This document shows positions 1-7,742 of a DNA stretch of 12,954 bases, piece after piece (position 1 is the stretch's first letter; every line of letters starts with the position of its first letter). Made by a program: the position numbers and the translations under genes. Below the pieces are notes generated by a model. The model made no database searches. It was not told where the DNA came from and worked only from the letters and a program-made list of their open reading frames with translations. This DNA comes from an uncultured Clostridia bacterium (lineage in GTDB: Bacteria; Bacillota; Clostridia; Oscillospirales; CAG-272), in the NCBI GenBank assembly GCA_904502015.1, contig CAJGEA010000031.1, positions 1 through 12,954 on the forward strand. Direction: 5' to 3'.

Positions 1-273
1 CCCGAGGACACCTCCACCGAGCCCGAGGAGACCACTACCGAGCCCGAGGAAACCACTACCGAGCCCGAGGAAACCACCACCGAGCCCGAGGAGACCACTA
101 CCGAGCCCGAGGAGACCACTACCGAGCCCGAGGATACCACCACCGAGCCCGAGGTGACTACCACCGAGCCCGAGGTGACTACCACCGAGCCCGAGGTGAC
201 CACCACCGAGCCCGAGGTGACCACCACTGAGCCCGAGGAAACCACCACCGAGCCCGAGGAAACCACCACCGAA
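1..273 (+). repeat. 21-bp tandem repeat encoding a PE(E/V/D)TTTE stalk
   Basis: Thirteen consecutive in-frame 21-bp units run from base 1 to 273, probably with more to the left. Most copies differ only in the third residue (Glu, Val or Asp) and in silent third positions; the first copy has TST for TTT and the last ends in GAA. The encoded Thr/Glu/Pro-rich segment should be extended and unstructured, acting as a stalk between the membrane anchor and the catalytic part. Nearly identical units make copy-number change by slippage or recombination likely. Short stretches of similar composition occur in the lipoproteins at 3849 and 4631. Confidence 0.97.
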
Positions 274-3234
274 CCGGTTGAAATCCCCGACGTACCCGTC
301 GTCCGCCCCGAGAAGAATCCTTACGACTCCTTCACCTGCGGCTCGTGCGGATACATTTCCTCGACCGACAAGCACAATATTGTAGGCGTTACCTGCTATG
401 ATGCACTGGTCAAGCAGAGCTCCACCAACATCGCAGCCGACAACTACCTGGTAAACGGCGAGCTCAACGGCAAGACCTTTACCATCACCGAAACCAACGG
501 TCTCCTGACCGTCAGCGGCTGGATCGGTCTGCGCTACAAGGGCAACTACGAGCTGGCGCTGCGCGTCGGCACGCACACCGAGACCAATCCCTACAACAAC
601 TGGAGCAAGTCCGAAAACTGGAACGACTCCGCCGTCCTTGCCGCCGCTGCTCAGCAGGGTTGCGAAACCGCTGTCCGCTTCGTGTACTACATCGGTGCCG
701 GCGAAGGCGCAGGCAATTTCAAGCCCGGCGACAAGATCCACCTTTTCGTCAAGGATAAGGATACCGGCCTTGTCTACTGCTTCTCCGAGTTCACCCTGAC
801 CAGACCCGGCAAGTCGGAGTGCGGCAACCTCTCCGCCTCCGAAAACAAGGACACCATCGGCACCGTCCGCATCGACGCCCTCAAGAACACGAGTACGGGT
901 GCGTTCCCGACCATTCAAAACTATACAACGTCCGTCACCGTTTCTAATCCCAAAAACGAGATTTTCACCATGGTCGGCTGGCTCCCCACCAATCTCTCAA
1001 GCTACGAGCTCGCCTTCCGCGTCGGCACCGACAACGCGGTGCAGTACCGCAACTGGAGCGTGAAGGAGATCGTCCGCGAGGCTGCCGTGAACACGGCGGC
1101 TCAATCCGAGGGCTATGCCAGAGGCGTGGGCTACGAGTACAACTTCGGATTTGAAGGCTTTGCCGATGGCGACGTGATCCACCTCTTCATCAAGGATAAG
1201 AACACGGGCAAGATCTACTGCTTCTGCGAGATCACCGTCCGCATCAAGACCGTGACGGTTTCGGCCGCACAGAAGTACGCGCTGGGCTACGGCTCGAGCC
1301 ACAAGATCACCGCCTACGATCCCATCACCAATAAAGAAACCCCCGTAAATCCCACCGACGATCCGAACGTCAAGCTGTGGTTTGACCACATGACCGAGAA
1401 GGTCGCCCGCTACGACATATCGAAGAAGGACACCGGTGCTTCCACCTATACCATCCAGATGGCCAAGAACGAGATGGAGGGCTGCCAGTTCTTCCTGTTC
1501 TCTCCCACCGAAAGAAAAGTAACCATCAAGGTCTCCGACTTTGCCAACGCCAAGGGCGAAACACTCAAGACTGATCTTGGCGTCGAGTTCTACATCGAAG
1601 AAGGCTACATCCCGCTCAAGGGCTTCACCATCGGCCAAACCGATGCCCACGGCAAAAAGGTTGACGTCTATCCCGACGCCGTGATACCTTACGAGTCCTA
1701 CGTGAGGGACGGCTACGGCGGCGACGAGGGCGGCTCCTACGAGTACGGCACCTGGGTCCCGATCGGCCCGTTCTCCTACAAAACCTGGGAGCTGGACAAG
1801 TATCCTTACCGTGACACCGTGAGAGGCTTTACGCTGGAGGCTACCACCACCAAGGCCACCACCCCCGGCGCGTACAAGGCCACCGTGGAAATCTACGATC
1901 AGGAAACGGGCGTTTGCATTAAGAAAGCCAACGTCTACACCTACGTCTACGACGTGACCCTCAGCGACCAGACCGAGCTGGACACCGCCATCGGCATCTG
2001 GGGATCGGATTACTTGCAGGTCTACAGAAACTTCGGCGGATACAACGAGGTCGAGGTCATCCAAGCGCAGGCCGACTTCATGCTCAAGTACCGCATGACC
2101 CCCAACTACGGCCTGTGGACGCTGGAAAACGTACTCTGCCCCAACGGAGACAACACCTGGCTGTATAATCCCCGTGTCACCACCTTTAAGATCTACAACA
2201 AGGAAATGTACGACCGCTACAAGAATGATCCCGTTCTGGCATCCAAGATGATCTACTACGGACAGGATGAGCCCGGCGTTCCTCGCAACCAGTACCGCTC
2301 CATCACCCTGGAGAATGGAACCACGGTATCCTATTTCGATCAGTACGGTATTCTTTCCATCCTCGGTGTTGCCGAGGAGGCCAAAATGCTCCAAAGCTGG
2401 GGCTGGGATGACTACAGACTCGTCATTCCCTACGAGCGCAACCCCGGCCTGAAAAACATTTCCGGATATCCGAACATCATGCAGAACGGCTCCATTCCCA
2501 ATATGTCCTGGGCCGCTGTAGAGGCCGCCCTCAAGTCCGACGGTGCCAAGGCACTCTACAACAAGTACAAGAGCGAGATCACCAATGCCGCCGACATGGT
2601 TGACTTTATGTCCCGTTACGTCACGGCATGGACGTACACCTACACAGGCTCCACCCCCAGAGCACTCAGCAGCACCTCGGGTGTTCGCTATATGCAGAGC
2701 GCGACCATCGACAATCAGTTCGGTGAGTACGCCGAGCGCATGAGCAAGTACCAGGCACAGGGCGACGAGCTGTGGGCCTACGTAGCCTGCGAGCCCCAGT
2801 GGCATTCGCCTTACCAGAACATCCTACTCTTTAACGACGGCACCGAGGGACGCACCATGTTCTGGACCAGCTACCGACTCGGTCAGACCGGCTTCCTCTA
2901 CTGGCGTGAGGACTACTACGGCAATTCGGATGCCAAAACCTACGTCATGCGCGTTCCCTTCTCGGCTACCGGCCCCGGCGACGGCATCCTCATCTACCCC
3001 GGTGCAATCTACGGCCAGGTCGATCCCATCCCCTCCATCCGCTTCATCAACATGAGAGACGGTATTGAGGAATACCAGATGCTCGCCATGCTGGAGCAGT
3101 ACAAGGGCATCGAGTATGCGGATCAGCTCGCCAGCCACGTGGTCACCAGCACCGTCACCTTTGAGAAGAACGACACCAAGCTCTACAACATCCGCTCCTA
3201 CCTGCTCCGTCAGCTCGAGGCGGCCATGAACTAA
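1..3234 (+). CDS. Surface glycoside hydrolase, GH123/DUF4091-like, 5' end off window
   Basis: The frame is open from base 1 to the TAA at 3232-3234, giving 1077 visible residues; the signal sequence lies upstream. Order (residues counted from base 1): a PE[E/V/D]TTTE stalk (1-91), two tandem copies of a ~150-residue Cys-containing domain (~111-266 and ~274-416), a beta-sandwich region like the GH123 N-terminal domain (~440-650), and a DUF4091/GH123-type catalytic region (~655-1077). The catalytic region has GQDEP with an adjacent Asp756-Glu757 pair, GFLYWRED, and near the end YPG...SIRF then MRDGIEEYQ. In characterised GH123 beta-N-acetylgalactosaminidases an Asp-Glu pair performs substrate-assisted hydrolysis; applying that role here is inference. 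The three lipoproteins downstream suggest this one is also a surface lipoprotein. The exact substrate is unknown: DUF4091 proteins are diverse and a different glycan is possible. Confidence 0.8.
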   Translation, partial: PEDTSTEPEETTTEPEETTTEPEETTTEPEETTTEPEETTTEPEDTTTEPEVTTTEPEVTTTEPEVTTTEPEVTTTEPEETTTEPEETTTEPVEIPDVPVVRPEKNPYDSFTCGSCGYISSTDKHNIVGVTCYDALVKQSSTNIAADNYLVNGELNGKTFTITETNGLLTVSGWIGLRYKGNYELALRVGTHTETNPYNNWSKSENWNDSAVLAAAAQQGCETAVRFVYYIGAGEGAGNFKPGDKIHLFVKDKDTGLVYCFSEFTLTRPGKSECGNLSASENKDTIGTVRIDALKNTSTGAFPTIQNYTTSVTVSNPKNEIFTMVGWLPTNLSSYELAFRVGTDNAVQYRNWSVKEIVREAAVNTAAQSEGYARGVGYEYNFGFEGFADGDVIHLFIKDKNTGKIYCFCEITVRIKTVTVSAAQKYALGYGSSHKITAYDPITNKETPVNPTDDPNVKLWFDHMTEKVARYDISKKDTGASTYTIQMAKNEMEGCQFFLFSPTERKVTIKVSDFANAKGETLKTDLGVEFYIEEGYIPLKGFTIGQTDAHGKKVDVYPDAVIPYESYVRDGYGGDEGGSYEYGTWVPIGPFSYKTWELDKYPYRDTVRGFTLEATTTKATTPGAYKATVEIYDQETGVCIKKANVYTYVYDVTLSDQTELDTAIGIWGSDYLQVYRNFGGYNEVEVIQAQADFMLKYRMTPNYGLWTLENVLCPNGDNTWLYNPRVTTFKIYNKEMYDRYKNDPVLASKMIYYGQDEPGVPRNQYRSITLENGTTVSYFDQYGILSILGVAEEAKMLQSWGWDDYRLVIPYERNPGLKNISGYPNIMQNGSIPNMSWAAVEAALKSDGAKALYNKYKSEITNAADMVDFMSRYVTAWTYTYTGSTPRALSSTSGVRYMQSATIDNQFGEYAERMSKYQAQGDELWAYVACEPQWHSPYQNILLFNDGTEGRTMFWTSYRLGQTGFLYWREDYYGNSDAKTYVMRVPFSATGPGDGILIYPGAIYGQVDPIPSIRFINMRDGIEEYQMLAMLEQYKGIEYADQLASHVVTSTVTFEKNDTKLYNIRSYLLRQLEAAMN

Positions 3235-3250
3235 TTCCCCAAAGTGCCCA

Positions 3251-3279
3251 AGGGCGGAGGACGTCCGCTTCTCCGCCCT
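3251..3279 (+). terminator. Terminator-like hairpin after the hydrolase gene
   Basis: A nine-pair stem (3251-3259 with 3271-3279) carries an 11-base loop, 17 bases after the stop codon. It is followed by TATAATTAAAAA rather than a T run, so it may be a weak or processing hairpin, leaving read-through into the next gene possible. The TATAAT right after the stem (3279-3284) could serve as a -10 box for the next gene, but I see no matching -35. Confidence 0.45.
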
Positions 3280-3313
3280 ATAATTAAAAATCAACTAACG
3301 AAAGGAGCTTCCT

Positions 3314-3805
3314 ATGAAAATATCGCACTTTCGCATGACCCTCCCGCTCCTGCTTCTGTCCCTGACATTGGTGGTGAGCCTCCTGACGGCCTGCAACGGC
3401 TATAAGGATTCCTTTGGCGAGGGCAACAAGTCCCCGAACGGTAGCTCGTCCAACTCCACCAACGAAGAAACCACCGCCGTCACCATGGTCACCTACACCG
3501 TCATTGCGACCGACGCGTGCGGCAATCGACAGCCCAATGCCGCCATTACCGTATTTCAAGACAGAACGAACGGTCGAAGCATCGTCAACGGTACCACAGA
3601 CGAAAACGGAGTCTACACCTTCACCGCTCCCCAAGACGCCTACTGCGTAAGCGCCGTTGTGAACAATTTCATACCTATTCTCGGCAGTGCCTCCTTTGCG
3701 AAGAATGACACCACCCTCACCGTGGCCATCGGCGAACACCCCAAGAACTGCCCCTGCTTTACCGAAGAGGAGACCACCGTCTCCGAGCCAGACACCGCCG
3801 CTTGA
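3314..3805 (+). CDS. Small lipoprotein with prealbumin-like domain and C-terminal NCxCF motif
   Basis: 163 residues. The start is fixed by AAAGGAG at 3301-3307, six bases before the ATG. A hydrophobic signal segment (residues ~8-26) ends in the lipobox LLTA-Cys27, so the protein is probably a lipoprotein held on the outer face of the membrane. A Ser/Asn/Thr-rich linker (~30-57) leads to a compact domain (~60-150) containing TDENGVYTFTAP, the GxY turn typical of carboxypeptidase-regulatory-like/Cna-B-like beta-sandwiches. Cys69 (in ACG) and Cys146/Cys148 (in NCPCF) are conserved in the paralogue 43 bases downstream. No catalytic motif is visible. It may be a binding, scaffold or accessory protein for the neighbouring hydrolases, but that is inference from position only. 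Confidence 0.85.
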   Translation: MKISHFRMTLPLLLLSLTLVVSLLTACNGYKDSFGEGNKSPNGSSSNSTNEETTAVTMVTYTVIATDACGNRQPNAAITVFQDRTNGRSIVNGTTDENGVYTFTAPQDAYCVSAVVNNFIPILGSASFAKNDTTLTVAIGEHPKNCPCFTEEETTVSEPDTAA

Positions 3806-3848
3806 TCCCGCTTCCATTGATCTGAAATTATTTTGAAAGGAGCTTACC

Positions 3849-4532
3849 ATGAACACTTCCCGTCTTCACCGCTCGCTCGGTTTCACATTCCCGATCCTGG
3901 CCCTGATTCTGGTGCTGGGATTGCTGGTGGGATGTAACGGCTTTAAGGAACCCTTCGTACTCCCCGACGAATCCGACAAGGAAACCTCTACCACCGAAAA
4001 CGGCTCTGCCACCGAGGACGTCTCCGGCGACGAATCCGCCGACGAACCCACGGACTCCGACGGTGCCTCCGCAGAAGATGACACCGCAGACACGTCCTCT
4101 GAACCTACGGACTCCAAGGACACGTCCGCCGAGAATGACTCTACCGATGCCCCTGCCGAGGATACGTCCGCTGACGAATCCACCGCAGAGGAGGAGACGA
4201 CCGGTCCCGAGATGGAAACCTATACCATCACCATCACCAATGCGTGCGGCACTCCCCTGTCCGGCGTTTACGTAACGATATACAAAAACGAAGACAGCGC
4301 TCCCAGTGCGATCAGCGGCATTACCGGTGCCGACGGTGTATACGAGGCCACAATCCCCAAGGGTGCCTACCATATAAAAGCCGTCACGACCGGATTTTCC
4401 TCTTTTGCCAAGGACGCCGCCTTTGAGGGAGACGCCCCCACCCTCACCATGATCCTCGGCGATCACGCGTACAACTGCCACTGCTTTGACACCGAGGCGG
4501 AGACCTCCGCTGTCGCAGAGCCCACCGTATAA
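3849..4532 (+). CDS. Paralogous small lipoprotein with acidic linker and prealbumin-like domain
   Basis: 227 residues, start set by AAAGGAG at 3836-3842. The signal segment ends in the lipobox LLVG-Cys29. An unusually long Asp/Glu/Ser/Thr linker (~38-122) separates the anchor from a domain (~124-215) that lines up with the preceding lipoprotein: TYT...T.ACG, GVY...P..AY..AV, TLT...G.H..NCxCF. The shared cysteines are Cys133, Cys210 and Cys212. The two genes are an evident tandem duplication in which the C-terminal domain is kept and the linker has diverged strongly. The linker is highly acidic, so it would repel a negatively charged wall or bind cations; that is inference. No enzyme signature is present. 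A strong terminator follows, so this is probably the end of one transcript. Confidence 0.85.
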   Translation: MNTSRLHRSLGFTFPILALILVLGLLVGCNGFKEPFVLPDESDKETSTTENGSATEDVSGDESADEPTDSDGASAEDDTADTSSEPTDSKDTSAENDSTDAPAEDTSADESTAEEETTGPEMETYTITITNACGTPLSGVYVTIYKNEDSAPSAISGITGADGVYEATIPKGAYHIKAVTTGFSSFAKDAAFEGDAPTLTMILGDHAYNCHCFDTEAETSAVAEPTV

Positions 4533-4542
4533 TTTTCCTTGC

Positions 4543-4586
4543 ATTTCCGCCGCTGTGACAGCCACGGCGGCGGAAATAGTTTTTTT
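4543..4586 (+). terminator. Strong intrinsic terminator
   Basis: A 15-pair stem (4543-4557 with 4563-4577, one G-T pair) has a five-base loop and is followed within two bases by seven T residues (4580-4586). It lies 10 bases after the second small lipoprotein and 44 bases before the esterase gene, so it separates the two transcripts or limits expression of the esterase gene. I see no convincing promoter in 4587-4630. Confidence 0.9.
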
Positions 4587-4630
4587 GTCCCCCTTACATT
4601 CCAATTACAAGAATAAGAAAGGAATTTCCC

Positions 4631-6415
4631 ATGAGCGTAACAAATTTTCGCCGCCTGATACTCCCGATCCTGCTTCTGGCTTTGGTTTTGATGTCGGGGC
4701 TGATGACCGCGTGCGATAACGGTCAGACCCCCGAACCCGAAACCACCTCGGCCGCCATTGAGGACGTCACCACCGCCCCCACGACCACCTCCAACGAAGA
4801 AACCACCGCCCCCGCAGAATCCCCCACCGAGCCCGAGGCATCCTCTGCTGAGGCAGAAGACACCTCCACAGAACCCAACGAAACGACCGAGGAGGAGGTC
4901 ACCACCGAGGCGGTCACCGACGTCATGAACGGCGAGGTGCTGGACGCGCCACTCGCCACTGCCTTCACAGTATCCAACGTGTTCAGCAATGACATGGTGG
5001 TGCAACGCGGCGAGCATATCCGCGTATGGGGCTGGGCAGACGAATCCCAGAACGGCAAGAAGGTCTGCGGCGAATTCAAGGGCGTGACCGCAGAGGCGCT
5101 CATCGAGAACGGTGAGTGGGTACTCACCTTCGGCATGCGCCTGCCCGCTTCCGCCGAGATGGGCCACAGCATGCGCATCTACGCCGACGGCGCTGAGTAC
5201 GTCTTTGAGAACGTGCTGGTGGGCGACGTGTATTTCGTCATGGGACAGTCCAACACCGAGTACAACGTCTCTACCAATATCTCGGTGAACGGCGGCACCA
5301 TTGACGAGTCCCTGCCCATCCGCCTTCACTACGATTCGGCAGGTCTGTACGACGAATCCTACTACCCCGCCGCGGGAACCGCCGAGGAGGCCCGCGAGAT
5401 CGTCGGCAGCTCCCGTTGGGAACTGCCCACCGCCGCCAATGCCGGCCGTTTCTCGGCTATTGGCTACTGCTTCGCCACCGAAATGCTAAAGGCTTCGGAT
5501 GGCACCATCCCCGTGGGACTCATCCAGTTCAGCCTTTCGGGCCGTCCGCTCGGCTCTTTCCTGCCCAACGAGGTAGCCGAGGCATTCAAGGCCGATAAGT
5601 GGGACGATAGTTTGGGCTATTACGTGTGCGAGGCGCTGGGCAATCACCACGCGCGCTACATCTACAACTGCTTTATCAATCCCTTTGAGGGATACGCCAT
5701 GGCGGGCATGATCTGGTATCAGGGCGAGAGCGACTGCGTGTGGAACTCCGCCAAGGACTACAATGACCGATTCGCCGCTCTGGTCGAGCATTTGCGAAGC
5801 CAACAGAATCTGGTCAACCGCAACTTCCCCGTATACGTCATGGAATTCCCCACCATCTACGACGGCTCCTTTGATTACGGCATGATCCGCAGCATCATGG
5901 GCAACATCCCGAACGTGGTTCCGAACAGCTACTTCATCGCCTCCTCCGACTTGTCCACCAATGTCACCGCCGAATCCCATTGGCAGCTCCACCCGCACAT
6001 CAAGCACCTGCAGGCCAAGCGCTTGGCGACCCTCGTGCAGTCTCTCAATGGGCTGAGCAACAAGACGCTCGACGAGGTGAGCGGCCCCCGTTTGGTTTCG
6101 GCCGTTTGGGGCGAGGACAAGAAGACCGTCATCTTGACCTACGAGAACGTGGGCGAGGGTCTGATGACCTGCGACGGCTCGGACATAGTCAAAGGCTTTG
6201 GCCTCGCCCGCTCCAACTACCTGCTCATCACAGGCAAAACCGTTGAAGCGCGCATCACCGCCCCCAACCAGATCACCGTAACCGCGCCGATATCCATTCA
6301 GGCCGTTACCTATAACGCCAATGCCTCTTACTTCTACGGCACAACCCTGAATCTGTGCAACAGCTACGGGCAGATCGCCCCCGCTGTCTCCATGGTTGTC
6401 ACGGAGGCAGAGTAA
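4631..6415 (+). CDS. Sialate O-acetylesterase-family (SASA) surface lipoprotein
   Basis: 594 residues. AAAGGAA at 4618-4624 precedes the ATG. The signal segment ends at the lipobox LMTA-Cys28, followed by a Thr/Glu/Pro/Ala stalk (~30-105). Residues ~112-195 resemble the N-terminal beta domain of this family (SNVFSNDMVVQRG, IRVWGWA). The SGNH-type hydrolase domain follows: GDVYFVMGQSN with nucleophile Ser207, GMIWYQGESD around residues 359-368, and His454 in LHPHIKHLQAKRLA. Family members remove O-acetyl groups from sialic acids or, in plant-fibre degraders, from xylan and related glycans; the substrate here is not decidable. The residues just before His454 are HWQL, without the Asp usual at this block. 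Position after a GH123-like enzyme supports a role in surface glycan breakdown. Confidence 0.88.
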   Translation: MSVTNFRRLILPILLLALVLMSGLMTACDNGQTPEPETTSAAIEDVTTAPTTTSNEETTAPAESPTEPEASSAEAEDTSTEPNETTEEEVTTEAVTDVMNGEVLDAPLATAFTVSNVFSNDMVVQRGEHIRVWGWADESQNGKKVCGEFKGVTAEALIENGEWVLTFGMRLPASAEMGHSMRIYADGAEYVFENVLVGDVYFVMGQSNTEYNVSTNISVNGGTIDESLPIRLHYDSAGLYDESYYPAAGTAEEAREIVGSSRWELPTAANAGRFSAIGYCFATEMLKASDGTIPVGLIQFSLSGRPLGSFLPNEVAEAFKADKWDDSLGYYVCEALGNHHARYIYNCFINPFEGYAMAGMIWYQGESDCVWNSAKDYNDRFAALVEHLRSQQNLVNRNFPVYVMEFPTIYDGSFDYGMIRSIMGNIPNVVPNSYFIASSDLSTNVTAESHWQLHPHIKHLQAKRLATLVQSLNGLSNKTLDEVSGPRLVSAVWGEDKKTVILTYENVGEGLMTCDGSDIVKGFGLARSNYLLITGKTVEARITAPNQITVTAPISIQAVTYNANASYFYGTTLNLCNSYGQIAPAVSMVVTEAE

Positions 6416-6424
6416 TTATACCAA

Positions 6425-6459
6425 AACCGCCCCTCGTCCACGGACGAGGGGCGGTTCTT
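6425..6459. terminator. Shared terminator between convergent genes
   Basis: A perfect inverted repeat pairs 6425-6439 with 6442-6456, leaving a tight CACG tip. It starts ten bases after the esterase stop codon. The tract after it on the plus strand is CTTATA; on the minus strand it is TTTT (from AAAA at 6423-6426). The next gene to the right is convergent and ends at 6475, so the hairpin probably stops transcription from both sides. Confidence 0.8.
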
Positions 6460-6474
6460 ATACGTACGGGCGTC

Positions 6475-6831
6475 TCAGAACGTCGCCCGCAAAAAATCAA
6501 ACAGTAGCTCCCACAGCTTCATCATGGGAACCGAGAGCGGGAGCACGGCGAGCGACTGGAGAACCCATTTGACCTTGGTGTAACCGTACTTCCCCGACAC
6601 ATGGACGTTGAGCACCAGTAGTCCGATCAGCGCGATTAGGGCAAGAAAGCCCGCAATCAGGCAAAACGGCATAAAGTAGGGGCAGAGATTGGTCACGTTG
6701 CGGTGATCCAAGGAGGCTCCCAGCATCATACCAAAGATATGCAGCAGGGATGCCATGCCGAGCCCGAGGATCGCGGCATAGGCAACGACGAAAAGAAGCC
6801 GTGCGGTCGTGTTTTTCAGGCGAGTGGACAT
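6475..6831 (-). CDS. Small three-segment membrane protein, unknown function
   Basis: 118 residues starting at the ATG at 6829-6831, preceded on the minus strand by AAAGGAG ten bases upstream; an upstream ATG would add 18 residues but has no such site. Three hydrophobic stretches are visible (about 11-38, 50-77 and 89-113), with a loop containing LDHRNVTN between the first two and a basic loop (KYGYTKVK) before the third. I recognise no family. It is the last of four minus-strand genes, 89 bases after the previous one, with no clear promoter of its own, so it is probably co-transcribed. A membrane-located role is all the sequence supports. Confidence 0.7.
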   Translation of the reverse strand: MSTRLKNTTARLLFVVAYAAILGLGMASLLHIFGMMLGASLDHRNVTNLCPYFMPFCLIAGFLALIALIGLLVLNVHVSGKYGYTKVKWVLQSLAVLPLSVPMMKLWELLFDFLRATF

Positions 6832-6920
6832 AAGATCGGCGCTCCTTTCGTTTTTCAAAGGACTTGGAGAGTTTGTCGGGGGCAATCAAAATTCGGAGCC
6901 CAAACAGCCGGCCAAAAAGA

Positions 6921-7262
6921 TCATCCCGCATAGAGGAATACCCCTATCACAGACAAAATGACGCACAGCTTAGCATCCCGATCACTTGTGCGGTGCACAA
7001 TACCGGTAAAGCGGACACACCGCTTGGCATCCCGAGCACGTTTGAGGTACATAATCCCACGAACGATCCCAACGACGCAGGATATGGGCGGAATATACAT
7101 TGGAAGAAAGGAGATCGGCATCCAAAAGGGATCATTCAACGTGTCCAAATCAAAGATTCCGACCAGCATCAGCCCCCAAAAAGAAGTCGCAATCAAGACG
7201 GGCAGATGCAGAACGACGTTGAGAATGCCGTGCTTGCGCAACGAAGGGAGATACCTTCTCAT
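6921..7262 (-). CDS. Small membrane protein, unknown function
   Basis: 113 residues. The start is well fixed by TAAAGGAGGTG seven to nine bases before the ATG. Hydrophobic stretches lie at about 13-38, 47-72 and 98-112. A basic stretch between the last two holds two similar short segments, RDAKRCV and RDAKLCV. The family is not recognised. Size and layout resemble the membrane protein downstream, but I cannot align the two convincingly. A TATAAT box 23 bases upstream suggests this gene can start its own transcript. Confidence 0.7.
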   Translation of the reverse strand: MRRYLPSLRKHGILNVVLHLPVLIATSFWGLMLVGIFDLDTLNDPFWMPISFLPMYIPPISCVVGIVRGIMYLKRARDAKRCVRFTGIVHRTSDRDAKLCVILSVIGVFLYAG

Positions 7263-7285
7263 GGTAACACCTCCTTTACAAAACC

Positions 7286-7307
7286 ATTATAGCCGGGGGG
7301 ATGTCAA
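7286..7307 (-). promoter_or_regulatory. Possible promoter with oddly close TTGACA and TATAAT
   Basis: On the minus strand TATAAT (7286-7291) lies 24 bases before the start codon of the 113-residue membrane protein. A perfect TTGACA (7302-7307) sits only 10 bases further upstream, separated mainly by a C run. Standard sigma-A spacing is 16-18, so the two boxes cannot work together in the usual way. The -10 alone may act, or a seven-base deletion has damaged an older promoter. Confidence 0.4.
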
Positions 7308-7340
7308 TGATACAGTAGCGCATTGGGGAAAGATGCCTGC

Positions 7341-7742
7341 TTAACCCATGAGCGTCGCGATAAGGATTATGACCGGGATCAGCAAAATGAACGACGGGGA
7401 CAAAAACAAACTGATCCGAAGTACATTGAAAAACAGTTCAAGCGTATGCTCAACGCGCGTACCTTCGGTACATACAAATACAACGGCCTCACAAAAGGCG
7501 AGGAATCCAACCATCGTCACCGCTGTGAATATGATCGCTTTGGTTTTCGACAGATCAAAGCTGTCCACCACGCGATAAGCACTCACGAAAAAAAGTATAA
7601 AATCAACTATGTATATCAGCCACAATATAATTTCGCATGGATTTTTCAAGGCGAAATAGTAACCGAAGGATAACGCCGACGCCAAAGTGCCGGTAATGAT
7701 GAGCGTTGACAACGGGAGCTCTCGGATATCGAGTTTCTTCAT
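7341..7742 (-). CDS. Four-segment membrane protein coupled to the four-helix-bundle gene
   Basis: 133 residues, ATG at 7740-7742, with GGGAG eight bases upstream inside the preceding gene. Its ATG overlaps the TGA of the four-helix-bundle gene (ATGA), a classic sign of translational coupling. Four hydrophobic segments are visible (about 11-32, 36-58, 68-91 and 106-131), so it should be an integral membrane protein with a short charged N terminus (MKKLDIRE). I know no family for it. Coupling to a putative nucleic-acid-binding protein suggests equal production of the two partners, but no function can be named. Confidence 0.75.
   Translation of the reverse strand: MKKLDIRELPLSTLIITGTLASALSFGYYFALKNPCEIILWLIYIVDFILFFVSAYRVVDSFDLSKTKAIIFTAVTMVGFLAFCEAVVFVCTEGTRVEHTLELFFNVLRISLFLSPSFILLIPVIILIATLMG

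Noticed and set aside
1..273. CRISPR or intergenic satellite
   Set aside because: The 21-bp units are contiguous without spacers and stay in frame with a long coding region.
997..2805. 602-residue open frame on the minus strand
   Set aside because: It lies wholly opposite the GH123-like gene, has no ribosome binding site, and is Gly/Val-rich low-complexity as expected for the antisense of GC-rich coding DNA.
3828..5329. Long minus-strand frames opposite the lipoprotein genes
   Set aside because: They are shadows of the plus-strand genes with clear lipoboxes and ribosome binding sites; translations are Gly-rich and resemble no family.
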